The translations under genes and the position numbers were made by a program. Shown piece by piece: positions 1 through 7,400 of a stretch of DNA of 23,594 nucleotides (the first letter of the stretch is position 1; each line of letters begins with the position of its first letter). Under the pieces are notes generated by a model. That model was not told where the DNA came from. It saw only the letters and a list, made by a program, of their open reading frames with translations, and ran no database searches. This DNA is from Bacillota bacterium (GTDB taxonomy: Bacteria; Bacillota; Dethiobacteria; Dethiobacterales; Dethiobacteraceae), in the NCBI GenBank assembly GCA_012800215.1, contig JAAZJT010000031.1, positions 1 to 23,594 on the forward strand, given 5' to 3'.

Positions 1-463
1 TAAGCAGATATTCTCCAAAATTGGGGGGTCAAACCGTGACTGTGATACGCGGCTGACAAGGTCTTTTAGTACAGGAAGGTGCATGGTGTCTTCGTGTAAT
101 ATCTCTGCGATCAAGTTTTTACTGTCATTATCCAGATCGCCTTTGACAATTTCTTTTGCCGCTTCTATGCCGCGTTGTTCACCGACATAGGCATCCTTGA
201 GTATAGAAGTAAGATCTTTTGGGTGTAAGCTTTTTAGCTTCAGCATTAATTCTCCCGTTAGTGGTGGGCTCGTCAATGGGGCGGCCACCGAGATTTTGAA
301 TTTGCTCAGCAATTTTCAAGGCATGAATTTTATGTTCTTGCTGAATCTTTTGCAGCGTTTTTTTAATTTGCTCGTCATCCACCTGCTGTAAGAAGTGTTC
401 ATAAGATTTAATGGCCATGTGTTCACCCATTAATATAGTGTTTAGTTCAGTTATGGCGGTAAT
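1..463 (-). pseudogene. Ferritin-like di-iron protein, apparent frameshift, runs off the left edge
   Basis: This leftward gene encodes a four-helix ferritin-like protein. Helix landmarks appear in order: GEHMAIKSYEHF, then QEHKIHA, then (after a frame change) GEQRGIEAAKEI and HEDTMHLPVL, which gives the E...ExxH...E...ExxH pattern of di-iron carboxylate proteins. The first frame stops early at about 179. Homologous-looking sequence continues without a stop to base 1 in another frame, and the two join cleanly if one base is dropped from the CCC run at 254-256 (plus strand). Either the gene is broken or the base is a sequencing error. An ATG at 430 is in frame, but the start is probably the ATT at 463-461, because GGAGGC lies seven bases upstream and the extra residues read ITAITELNTIL before GEHM. 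The DUF2383/DUF2202-type assignment is inference, and the C terminus is outside the window. Confidence 0.65.
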
Positions 464-470
464 TTTTGCT

Positions 471-476
471 GCCTCC
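471..476 (-). promoter_or_regulatory. Ribosome binding site supporting an ATT start
   Basis: On the minus strand GGAGGC is followed by seven bases (AGCAAAA) and then ATT at 463-461. The ATG at 430 has no Shine-Dalgarno at a suitable distance, so this site is what argues for the rare ATT start of the ferritin-like gene. Confidence 0.5.
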
Positions 477-563
477 TTCCTCTAGGTTATATTAGTTATA
501 GTTTATTATTCTTCCGTTGGGAGATAAAAATATATATTAAGGACGAATATTAATATTTTGTTA

Positions 564-592
564 TTGTTCGTTGTTTTTAAAAACTATATAGT
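564..592 (+). promoter_or_regulatory. Probable sigma-A promoter of fprA-rubredoxin
   Basis: TTGTTC, a 17-base spacer and TATAGT form a reasonable vegetative promoter in the AT-rich gap between the divergent ferritin-like and fprA genes. The predicted start near 599 gives a leader of about 110 bases before the GTG at 708. No clear operator is visible. Confidence 0.5.
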
Positions 593-707
593 ATAAGCAA
601 TTAAAGTAAGAAGGTGTGCAGAAGGTAATTATAACAACTAAAGAAGCCGCAAAAAAATGGCGGTTAGCTGAAACAAAGAATTGCATAGAGAGGAGGGTTG
701 TGACCCA

Positions 708-1895
708 GTGAAAAAAAGAGTCAAAAACAATGTCTTTTGGGTAGGCAAAGTTGATTGGGAGCTTCAGAAGTTTCACGGCAATGAGTACTCAACCCATAAG
801 GGGTCAACTTACAATTCCTATTTGATTCAAGAAGAAAAAACTGTTCTAGTTGATACTGTTTGGGCTCCATTTGCGGAAGAGTTTGTTGATAATTTGGCCA
901 AGGAAGTCGATTTAAATAAAATAGACTTTATTGTTGTAAATCATGGTGAAGTTGATCATAGCGGTGCTCTTCCGGCCCTGATGAAGCATTTACCGGACAA
1001 GCCTATTTATTGTACAGCAAATGCAGTTAAATCTCTGAAAGGTCAATATCATCAGCACTGGAATTTTCAAGTCGTAAAAACCGGAGATAAAATAGATATC
1101 GGCAATGGTAAGGAGCTCATCTTTGTTGAAATGGCTATGCTGCATTGGCCGGACAGCATGGCGACTTACATGACTCAAGATAATATACTTTTCAGTAACG
1201 ATGCTTTCGGGCAGCATTTGGCTACTGAAGAATTGTTTAACGATCTGGTTGACCAATGCGACCTCTTCAATGAGTCAATCAAGTATTATGCGAATATCTT
1301 GAATCCGTTTAGCCCCATATTAAGGAGGAAACTGGCTGAAATCACTGCATTAAACCTGCCGATTGAGATGATTGCGCCAAGTCACGGAGTCATCTGGCGA
1401 GATAATCCACTGCAAATTGTTGAAAAATATGCTCAGTGGGCAAATGAGTATCAAGAAAACCAAATCACCGTTATTTATGACACCATGTGGAACGGTACAA
1501 AGCTGCTTGCTGAAAAAATAGCGGAAGGAATCAGATTTGCCGATGAAGATGTAGTTATTAAAGTACATAATCTTGCCAAGAGCGATGTAAATGATTTGAT
1601 TACCGAGGTTTTCAAATCAAAGACTGTCGTTATCGGCTCACCCACAATTGTAAACAGTATACTGCATTCAGTAGCAGGTTTTATCAACCTCATGAAAGGG
1701 CTCAGATTTAAAAACAAAAAAGCTGCTGCATTCGGATGTTACGGCTGGAGTGGTGAATCGATAAAAATAATAAATGAATTAATGGAAAATGCCGGTTTTG
1801 AAGTTTTGTCAGAGGGATATAGAAATCAATGGCATCCGGATGATGATGCTCAAAAAGCGGCGGTCGATTATGGTAAAAAAATAGCTCAGTTTTAG
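708..1895 (+). CDS. fprA: Flavodiiron protein (FprA, A-type flavoprotein)
   Basis: A cytoplasmic reductase that takes electrons from rubredoxin to reduce O2 to water or NO to N2O, protecting anaerobes. The N-terminal metallo-beta-lactamase-like domain has every di-iron ligand at the family's usual number when counted from GTG 708: H79, E81 and D83 (NHGEVDH), H146 (LHW), D165 (SNDAFG) and H226 (PSHG). The C-terminal flavodoxin-like domain begins near residue 250 (TVIYDTMWNGT) and contains GSPTIVNS and GCYGWSGES, which are FMN-loop motifs. At 395 residues it is full length for class A, with no fused rubredoxin domain. The GTG start is preferred over an upstream in-frame TTG (681) because AGGAGGG lies 10 bases before it and because the ligand numbering fits. 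It is followed 23 bases later by rubredoxin, its likely electron donor. Confidence 0.95.
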   Translation: MKKRVKNNVFWVGKVDWELQKFHGNEYSTHKGSTYNSYLIQEEKTVLVDTVWAPFAEEFVDNLAKEVDLNKIDFIVVNHGEVDHSGALPALMKHLPDKPIYCTANAVKSLKGQYHQHWNFQVVKTGDKIDIGNGKELIFVEMAMLHWPDSMATYMTQDNILFSNDAFGQHLATEELFNDLVDQCDLFNESIKYYANILNPFSPILRRKLAEITALNLPIEMIAPSHGVIWRDNPLQIVEKYAQWANEYQENQITVIYDTMWNGTKLLAEKIAEGIRFADEDVVIKVHNLAKSDVNDLITEVFKSKTVVIGSPTIVNSILHSVAGFINLMKGLRFKNKKAAAFGCYGWSGESIKIINELMENAGFEVLSEGYRNQWHPDDDAQKAAVDYGKKIAQF

Positions 1896-1918
1896 ATATA
1901 TAAGAAGGAGGAGAAGTG

Positions 1919-2083
1919 ATGGAAAAATACAGATGCATTCTCTGTGGATATGTCTATGATCCTGTACTTGGTGATTCCGATAGTGATATTGCACCAGGGA
2001 CAGCATTTAAAGACTTGCCAGACGATTGGGTGTGTCCACTCTGTTCTGCCGGTAAGGAAGATTTTGAACTTATCGAGGAATAA
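1919..2083 (+). CDS. Rubredoxin
   Basis: A small one-iron electron carrier of 54 residues. Two knuckles bind Fe(Cys)4: CILCGY (C6, C9) and CPLCSA (C39, C42), with the classic family segments YVYDP and DDWVCP between and around them. The start is fixed by AAGGAGGAGAAG just before ATG 1919. It follows fprA closely and presumably shares its transcript, supplying electrons from an NAD(P)H:rubredoxin reductase that is not in this window. The gene is intact and typical; nothing is fused to it. Confidence 0.95.
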   Translation: MEKYRCILCGYVYDPVLGDSDSDIAPGTAFKDLPDDWVCPLCSAGKEDFELIEE

Positions 2084-2135
2084 AGGAACACCGGTAATCA
2101 GTTGTTTGGTGGCGAAGCAGGGCAGGGTTATATGC

Positions 2136-2200
2136 AGGGTTTTCCGCTCTTCTGTAGAATGAAGAAGATATACATTGTGGTGAACAGTGCGGAAAACCCT
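2136..2200. repeat. 12-bp perfect inverted repeat downstream of rubredoxin
   Basis: AGGGTTTTCCGC (2136-2147) and its exact complement GCGGAAAACCCT (2189-2200) enclose 41 bases. It could end fprA-rubredoxin transcription, but the loop is long and the downstream tract is ATTTTAAAAT rather than a run of T, so a decayed mobile-element end is also possible. The right arm lies just before the tyrS -10 element. Confidence 0.5.
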
Positions 2201-2212
2201 ATTTTAAAATAG

Positions 2213-2218
2213 TATAAT
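2213..2218 (+). promoter_or_regulatory. Probable -10 box for the T-box/tyrS transcript
   Basis: A perfect TATAAT lies upstream of the T-box leader. I see no good -35 at 16-18 bases (CGGAAA at best), so the assignment is tentative. If it is used, the transcript starts near 2225 and carries the palindromic repeat 2245-2269 ahead of the T-box. Confidence 0.4.
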
Positions 2219-2244
2219 AGGTTTAATTGAAAGCAAAGTTGGGT

Positions 2245-2269
2245 GTGACAAAGAACCGTCCCCCGACAC
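2245..2269 (-). repeat. REP-like palindrome, copy A (inverted orientation)
   Basis: A 25-base copy of the window's recurring palindrome. Read on the minus strand it has the core GGGGGACGGTTC flanked by GTGTC and GTCAC. It lies between the tyrS -10 box and the T-box leader, in the opposite orientation to copy B beyond the end of tyrS. Confidence 0.8.
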
Positions 2270-2275
2270 AAAGGT

Positions 2276-2526
2276 GAGGAAAGGAAGAAGTAGGTCAGTT
2301 TGCAACTTTTCAGAGAGCATCCGATTGGTGAGAGGATGCAGCTGCGCTGATGCGAATACATCCTGGAGCTGCTGCCTGAATTAATTAGTAGGGCCTGACG
2401 GGTACGCCCGTTATAGCGTGTGAGTGCTCTTGCACTTAATGAGGGCAATTCCGTGAGGAATTGTCAAATCAGAGGTGGTACCGCAATTTTTGCCCTCTGT
2501 TCCTTTGGGAACAGAGGTATTTTTAT
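2276..2526 (+). promoter_or_regulatory. T-box riboswitch, tyrosine-specific, controlling tyrS
   Basis: A leader RNA that senses uncharged tRNA-Tyr and allows read-through into tyrS. Landmarks in order are: the stem I element AGAGAGC (about 2312); the specifier region TGCGAATACATCC, with tyrosine codon UAC at 2357-2359; GGAGCTGCTGCCTGAA closing stem I; and the T-box proper, AGAGGTGGTACCGC (2471-2484), which pairs with the tRNA acceptor end in the antiterminator. A strong terminator hairpin follows at 2494-2517. The specifier agrees with the downstream gene product, which is good independent support. Confidence 0.92.
2494..2526 (+). terminator. Intrinsic terminator of the tyrS T-box
   Basis: CCTCTGTTCC and GGAACAGAGG form a 10-bp stem around TTTG, followed by TATTTTTATTT. 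It forms when tRNA-Tyr is charged and competes with the T-box antiterminator just upstream. Confidence 0.9.
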
Positions 2527-2553
2527 TTAAGATGCGAAAAGGAGATGGAACAG

Positions 2554-3777
2554 ATGAAAATTTATGATGAACTGGTGGCCAGAGGTTTGATTGCCCAGGT
2601 GACCGACGAAGAGGAAATTAGGGAACTAGTTGATAACGGCAAAGCAACTTTCTATATTGGTTTCGATCCGACGGCTGACTCTTTACATGTAGGCCATTTT
2701 ATGGCGCTTAGCCTGATGAAACGTTTACAAATGGTAGGTAACAAACCTATAGTGCTTATAGGTGGCGGAACCGCACATGTTGGTGATCCCTCCGGTCGCA
2801 CAGATCTGCGTACTATGATGACACCGGAAACTATTCAGCACAACAGTGATTGTTTTAGGAAGCAGATGGAAAAATTTATTGAATTTGGTGAAGATAAGGC
2901 TATCATGCTAAACAATGCAGACTGGCTTTTAAAACTTAATTATGTTGAATTACTGCGTGAAGTTGGCTCCCATTTTTCGGTGAACAACATGTTGCGTGCA
3001 GAATGTTATAAGCAGAGAATGGAAAAGGGGCTCTCCTTCCTGGAATTTAACTATATGATTATGCAGGCTTATGACTTCTATCATCTCTATCAGCATTATG
3101 GCTGCAATATGCAGTTTGGTGGTGATGACCAGTGGTCTAATATGCTGGCCGGTACGGAACTTATCCGCCGTAAGTTAGGTAAAAATGCCTATGCCATGAC
3201 AATAACATTACTGTTGACTTCCGAAGGCACAAAAATGGGGAAAACCGCCAGCGGTGCTGTCTGGCTTGACCCTGATAAAACTTCGCCTTACGAGTTCTTT
3301 CAGTACTGGCGTAATATAGATGATGCCGATGTTCTTAAATGCTTACGTATGTTAACTTTCCTGCCGCTTGAGCAGATTGAGGAAATGGATAAATGGGAAG
3401 GAAGTCAGCTTAACGAAGCCAAGGAAATACTAGCGTATGAACTGACTAAATTGGTTCATAGTGAGGAAGAAGCACAAAAAGCTAAGAAAACTTCTCGTGC
3501 TCTCTTTATTGGCGGAGGCGATGATTCAGATATGCCAACTACTGAAATTACAGCGGAACAACTAACTGATAGTGTTATTGGCATTTTGGATCTGCTGGTA
3601 GAAACCGGATTAGCCGCCTCTAAAAGTGAAGCAAGACGCTTGGTTCTGCAGGGTGGCGTTCATATTAATGATACTAAAGTTGAAGCTATTGATTGTAATA
3701 TTTCTGCAGAACAATTACAAGACGGCGTCAAAATACGTAAAGGAAAGAAAACTTTCCATAAGGCTTTGTTAAAGTAG
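2554..3777 (+). CDS. tyrS: Tyrosyl-tRNA synthetase
   Basis: Class I aminoacyl-tRNA synthetase that charges tRNA-Tyr in the cytoplasm. The catalytic Rossmann domain carries the HIGH-type motif HVGH (residues 45-48), preceded by FYIGFDPTADSL, and the KMSKS-type loop KMGKT (227-231). The tyrosine-pocket segments YMIMQAYD and FGGDDQWSNM are intact, and a C-terminal S4-type RNA-binding domain (from about 340, KSEARRLVLQGGVHIN) binds the tRNA. At 407 residues it is full length. ATG 2554 is chosen because AAGGAG lies shortly before it and the protein begins MKIYDELVARG; an open frame continues upstream, but only through the T-box terminator. Expression is controlled by the T-box. The gene and its leader are bracketed by inverted REP-like copies A and B. 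Confidence 0.96.
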   Translation: MKIYDELVARGLIAQVTDEEEIRELVDNGKATFYIGFDPTADSLHVGHFMALSLMKRLQMVGNKPIVLIGGGTAHVGDPSGRTDLRTMMTPETIQHNSDCFRKQMEKFIEFGEDKAIMLNNADWLLKLNYVELLREVGSHFSVNNMLRAECYKQRMEKGLSFLEFNYMIMQAYDFYHLYQHYGCNMQFGGDDQWSNMLAGTELIRRKLGKNAYAMTITLLLTSEGTKMGKTASGAVWLDPDKTSPYEFFQYWRNIDDADVLKCLRMLTFLPLEQIEEMDKWEGSQLNEAKEILAYELTKLVHSEEEAQKAKKTSRALFIGGGDDSDMPTTEITAEQLTDSVIGILDLLVETGLAASKSEARRLVLQGGVHINDTKVEAIDCNISAEQLQDGVKIRKGKKTFHKALLK

Positions 3778-3782
3778 TAAGC

Positions 3783-3807
3783 GTGACAGGGGACGGTTCT
3801 TTGACAC
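3783..3807 (+). repeat. REP-like palindrome, copy B
   Basis: GTGACAGGG then GACGGTT then CTTTGACAC. The core is intact and the right arm is slightly decayed. It begins six bases after the tyrS stop codon, facing copy A in inverted orientation. Confidence 0.85.
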
Positions 3808-3881
3808 ACCGTTGATTGTTGCTTCTTCATTTCGCCGTGAATGGCATGATAACGGCACATGAAAACAGAAGGAGAGAATGT

Positions 3882-4865
3882 ATGAAAAGATTATATTCTT
3901 TAATCCTGGTGGTGTTAGTACTTTTGCTAAGCGCCTGTTCGAATAAATCTGATGTTCAGGAGCCTGTCAACCCGACGCCAGAGGAAGAAGTAGAAATGAC
4001 TGCTACCGCTAAAGCTCTAGGGATCACTAATGCTAATTACCCCAAAATTGATGGTTCTACTTCCACGCTCGGCATCGTGCAGGCAGTCTACAGGGCTATG
4101 TACAGTGAGAATGCTGAAGCCTACTCGAAACATTATCCCACAGCAGCGTCGAAAACTGTACCATCTTATAAGCTTTTAATCAATGGCGATGTAGATTTAA
4201 TCCTCGTTCCCTACGCCTCCGCCGACGTGCTGGAGCTGGCCAGCGCGTCAGCTGTGGAGCTTGAGTTCCACCGCGTAGCTGCAGAAGCACTTATCTTTAT
4301 TACTCCAGCCGAAAATACAGCAGAAAATATTACTCGAGAGCAAGTGCGCAGTATTTATCTTGATTATGGCATTACTAACTGGAGTGAGCTTGGTGGTCCT
4401 GACAGGGAATTGGTTCCGATATGCCGTAACTCGGATAGTGGCAGCCAGTCGCAGATGGATAATTTGGTTTTAAATAATGAAGACATACATCCTGATATTC
4501 AAAAAAACTATGTAGAGCTAACTATGGAGGGAATGTTGGAACTGGTGGCTTTTTATCACACCGGCGGTCTTAGCGGTGCCCCTACCGACAGCTACGCCTT
4601 GGGATACACACTATACACCTATCTACAAAATATGAACAACATTACAGGCATTGGCGACAGCCTAAAAATACTTTCATATGACGGCGTTAAGCCTACTGAG
4701 GAAAGTATTGCAGATGGCACGTACTCTTTGTCAGACGGCTATTATGCAGTAGTGAGAAGCGATTTGCCTGCTAATCATAGTGCGAGAGCCGTAATTAAGT
4801 GGCTTCAAAGCGAGGAAGGTGCAGCCGCCATAGAAGAAATCGGACTGATTCCTTGCAGAAAATGA
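3882..4865 (+). CDS. PstS-like substrate-binding lipoprotein
   Basis: An exported lipoprotein of 327 residues. A short basic start and hydrophobic stretch end in the lipobox LLSAC (Cys19), so the mature protein should be lipid-anchored outside the membrane. The rest resembles the phosphate-binding/PBP-like superfamily: IDGSTSTLGIVQA recalls the PstS ligand loop, DLILVPYAS the sensing strand, TNWSELGGPD the inter-domain region, and NSDSGSQSQMD the second ligand loop. No permease or ATPase gene is adjacent, so it may be an orphan binding or sensor protein, and its ligand is unknown. ATG 3882 is set by AGAAGGAGAGA just upstream. The gene has no obvious sigma-A promoter immediately upstream; read-through from tyrS past copy B is possible. 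Confidence 0.8.
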   Translation: MKRLYSLILVVLVLLLSACSNKSDVQEPVNPTPEEEVEMTATAKALGITNANYPKIDGSTSTLGIVQAVYRAMYSENAEAYSKHYPTAASKTVPSYKLLINGDVDLILVPYASADVLELASASAVELEFHRVAAEALIFITPAENTAENITREQVRSIYLDYGITNWSELGGPDRELVPICRNSDSGSQSQMDNLVLNNEDIHPDIQKNYVELTMEGMLELVAFYHTGGLSGAPTDSYALGYTLYTYLQNMNNITGIGDSLKILSYDGVKPTEESIADGTYSLSDGYYAVVRSDLPANHSARAVIKWLQSEEGAAAIEEIGLIPCRK

Positions 4866-5014
4866 GTAATATGAGGCTGCAGTTGTAAATATATAAAAGT
4901 TATTTTGTACATTATAATATAATGTCCTAAGCAGATTTCTGAGGATGCTTGGACTATTGTTAGTTAGATGCATATTCGACTTATGGCATGCAAAAACAAA
5001 AATAGATCTTCTAA

Positions 5015-5043
5015 TTGTATCTATAAATGTAAGATGCTACAAT
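5015..5043 (+). promoter_or_regulatory. Promoter of the murT/gatD-like operon
   Basis: TTGTAT, a 17-base spacer and TACAAT make a good sigma-A promoter. AATTGTA (5013-5019) and TACAATT (5038-5044) are exact complements, so the -35 and -10 boxes sit on the two arms of an inverted repeat; this could be chance or an operator. The leader to ATG 5116 is about 65 bases. Confidence 0.6.
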
Positions 5044-5115
5044 TACATTAAAGTGATATATATAGATGCAGCAGTTATTTATAACAGAAAGCTATAAAGA
5101 ATACAGGTGAAAGAA

Positions 5116-6444
5116 ATGAAAAAGATTTTTGTGATTTTAATAACCAAAATTTTATATTTTGTTGGGTTTTTAATCGGCCGGGGAAGCAGCTTGCCGGGTC
5201 AAATTGCCCTGAAGATCTATCCAGATATATTATCAAAACTTGTTTTGCCGGAAAATATTGTATTTATTACAGGAAGTAACGGAAAGACGACTACGGCCGG
5301 CATGATAAATGATGTTTTAATTAATAATGGCTTTACTGTCGGCTACAATTTTGAAGGTTCAAATCAAATCGAGGGTATTACTACTTTATTGCTAAGGATT
5401 TCCGATTTTTCAGGAAGGATAAATAAAGATGCCTTAGTGTTGGAAGTTGATGAAAGATATACACGACATGTCTTAAAATATATTACGCCAAAGTATTATG
5501 TTGTAACCAATCTTTATAGAGATCAGCTTACCAGAAACGGGCATCCTGAAGAAGTTTATGCAATTATTGAGCAGGGAGTAAAGGAAGAAATGCATCTTGT
5601 ACTTAATACAGATGATCCTTTATCTTCCATGATGGGTATAGACAAAAAAAATGTTACCTATTTTGGGGTAGATAAAAACTCTCTGAGCAAGGAAAACAAT
5701 ACAAGTATTTATAATGATGGGGCATATTGTCCCCATTGTAAGGAAAAATTGGAATATGAATATTACCACTATAATCATATCGGCTCATACAAATGTGAAA
5801 AATGCGGTCATAAAAGACATGATCCCGAATTTCGTGTTACCGCAATAGACTTTGATGAAGGCAACTTTATAATAAATCATGAACATAGAATCGAACTAAA
5901 TTTTAAAAGCTTTTACAATATCTATAACTTACTCACTGCCTTTACCGTTGCAAGTCTTCTAGGAGTGAAAAGTGAAGATATATGTTTATCTCTTAATAAC
6001 TACATTCTAAAAAAAGAAAGGATTATCGAATTTCAGGTAGCCCAAAAAAAAGGCATGATGATTGTATCGAAGCACGAAAACTCTATTTCATATAATCAGT
6101 CTTTAATGTATATAGCTAATCAAAAGGAAGAGTGCACTGTTGTTATATTAGTAGACAGCATCAGCCGAAAATATTATACCAATGAGACGTCATGGCTTTG
6201 GGATATTGATTTTGAGCTGCTAAAAAATGACAATGTGAAAAGAATCATTCTGGCTGGGAAGTATGCCTATGATCTAGGTGTAAGGTTTGATCATACCGGG
6301 ATTGATCTAGATAAGATTACTGTTACACCTGACTTGGACAAGATGATGGATTCAATTACCGAGACTGCCGTTGGCAAAATTTATGTTTTAACTTGTTTTT
6401 CGGACAAGCAAAAATATATAGATAAGGTGAAAGTATGGAACTGA
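5116..6444 (+). CDS. MurT-like Mur ligase with Cys4 zinc ribbon (diverged)
   Basis: MurT is the ATP-dependent ligase half of the MurT-GatD complex that amidates D-glutamate in lipid II on the inner membrane face. This 442-residue homologue has a hydrophobic N terminus and SLPGQIALKIYP, the P-loop GSNGKTTT (53-60), the central ligase motifs (LEVDERY, VVTNLYRDQLTRNG, LNTDDPL) and the MurT-specific zinc ribbon with C205, C208, C227 and C230. The C-terminal DUF1727 domain is recognisable by SWLWDIDFE, but motifs usual in MurT are altered: the region where I expect KNPAG reads KHENS (319-323), and LND reads LVDS. The AGGTGA sequence with suitable spacing favours ATG 5116 over GTG 5107. It overlaps the next gene by 10 bases, so the pair is co-translated. 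I infer the ligase fold is intact; its true substrate is uncertain. Confidence 0.85.
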   Translation: MKKIFVILITKILYFVGFLIGRGSSLPGQIALKIYPDILSKLVLPENIVFITGSNGKTTTAGMINDVLINNGFTVGYNFEGSNQIEGITTLLLRISDFSGRINKDALVLEVDERYTRHVLKYITPKYYVVTNLYRDQLTRNGHPEEVYAIIEQGVKEEMHLVLNTDDPLSSMMGIDKKNVTYFGVDKNSLSKENNTSIYNDGAYCPHCKEKLEYEYYHYNHIGSYKCEKCGHKRHDPEFRVTAIDFDEGNFIINHEHRIELNFKSFYNIYNLLTAFTVASLLGVKSEDICLSLNNYILKKERIIEFQVAQKKGMMIVSKHENSISYNQSLMYIANQKEECTVVILVDSISRKYYTNETSWLWDIDFELLKNDNVKRIILAGKYAYDLGVRFDHTGIDLDKITVTPDLDKMMDSITETAVGKIYVLTCFSDKQKYIDKVKVWN

Positions 6445-7160
6445 GGATTTTACATTTATATCACGATCTTTTAAATTTGTATGGCGAAGTAGGAAATGTT
6501 AAGATACTAGCAAAAAATTTAATGAAACAAAATATACAAGTTACTGTAAAAAGCAGTTCAGTTGGGGATGAGATAGAGTTTAGCGATTACGATTTTATCT
6601 ATCTGGGTTCCGGCACTGAAAAAAACCAATTGGTAGCGCTAAATGATTTGAGCCCCTTCACAAATGAGCTGCGTGATGCTATTGACCAAGGCGTGGTAGT
6701 GCTGGCAACGGGAAATTCTTTTGAAATTTTTGGGCAGTATATCCGCGAAACCGATGGAAAAATCTATGATGGTTTAAATTTATTTAATTTTCATGCTGAG
6801 AGAAGCAAAGTAAGGACTTCTGCCGATATCATTTATAGTGCAGATTTTTTAGAAAAAAACATAGTTGGCTTTGTGAACAAAAAAAGTATGGCATATGATA
6901 TCGACAATTACTTGTTTAAAGTAAAGTTTGGCGTAGGGGCAAACGAAAACAGTAATGTTGAAGGTATCAGGGAAAACAATTTTTTTGGCACTTATATAAT
7001 TGGTCCCATTTTAGTGAGAAATCCTCATTTTTTGGATTATATCTCGAGGCTTATCTGCCATGCCAAAGACCCTAATTTTGAATTTAAAGAGATAAAAAAT
7101 GAAAACCAGGTTAAAGCCTTTGAAACGGCACTATTTGAACTATCCAAAAGAATGGGTTAG
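6435..7160 (+). CDS. GatD-like class I amidotransferase subunit lacking catalytic Cys and His
   Basis: A 241-residue homologue of GatD, the CobB/CobQ-type glutaminase that feeds ammonia to MurT. Family landmarks are clear: HLYHDLLNLYGEVGN at the N terminus (usual form LYPDLLNLYGDRGN), IYLGSGTEKNQ (55-65), GFVNKKS and EGIRENNFFGTY. The nucleophile elbow, normally ICGGYQ, reads ATGNSFE (91-97), so glycine occupies the cysteine position. The catalytic histidine motif GTYLHGP reads GTYIIGP, with Ile189 in the histidine position. The only cysteine in the protein lies near the C terminus (RLICHAKD). As seen, it cannot be a normal glutaminase. It could be a structural partner of the MurT-like ligase, which would then use free ammonia or another nucleophile. 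A strong terminator follows at 7219. Confidence 0.85.
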   Translation: MELRILHLYHDLLNLYGEVGNVKILAKNLMKQNIQVTVKSSSVGDEIEFSDYDFIYLGSGTEKNQLVALNDLSPFTNELRDAIDQGVVVLATGNSFEIFGQYIRETDGKIYDGLNLFNFHAERSKVRTSADIIYSADFLEKNIVGFVNKKSMAYDIDNYLFKVKFGVGANENSNVEGIRENNFFGTYIIGPILVRNPHFLDYISRLICHAKDPNFEFKEIKNENQVKAFETALFELSKRMG

Positions 7161-7218
7161 ATTTGTCATTTGAAATAACCCGTTGTACTTTAAAACACTA
7201 TAAAGACTGAGGTGATCA

Positions 7219-7256
7219 TGACCCTCGATATTGGAAGATATCGAGGGTCATTTTTG
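7219..7256 (+). terminator. Intrinsic terminator after the murT/gatD-like operon
   Basis: TGACCCTCGATAT and ATATCGAGGGTCA form a perfect 13-bp stem with loop TGGAAG, followed by TTTTT. It isolates the operon from the RIC-like gene downstream. Confidence 0.92.
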
Positions 7257-7296
7257 CCTAGCTCACCTTACTAAAATTTAAAGATATTTTATAAAT

Positions 7297-7339
7297 TTGA
7301 TCTGGGTCATTTTTTATGCCAATATAGCCATGCTAAAAT
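7297..7339 (+). promoter_or_regulatory. Possible FNR/CRP-like class II promoter of the RIC-like gene
   Basis: TTGAT-CTGG-GTCAT (7297-7310) matches the FNR half-site pattern TTGAT N4 ATCAA at 8 of 10 positions. Its centre is 30 bases before a TAAAAT -10 (7334-7339), close to the -41.5 geometry of class II activation. No good -35 is needed in that arrangement. The right half-site is weak, so this is tentative on its own; the better example at 9666 supports it. Confidence 0.35.
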
Positions 7340-7400
7340 GTACATATAAAATCAATAAAAATAACAACAATAAAATGAAGTGAAAGAGAGGGATATTGTT

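Noticed and set aside
2128..2448. 106-codon open frame on the minus strand
   Set aside because: It crosses the inverted repeat, REP copy A and the T-box leader, so its length is incidental.
2461..2553. N-terminal extension of tyrS
   Set aside because: The frame is open but runs through the T-box and terminator, which must be untranslated; a good ribosome site and the family N terminus support ATG 2554.
3783..3807. REP copy B as the tyrS terminator
   Set aside because: The stem is imperfect and no T tract follows; the sequence matches the dispersed palindrome family instead.
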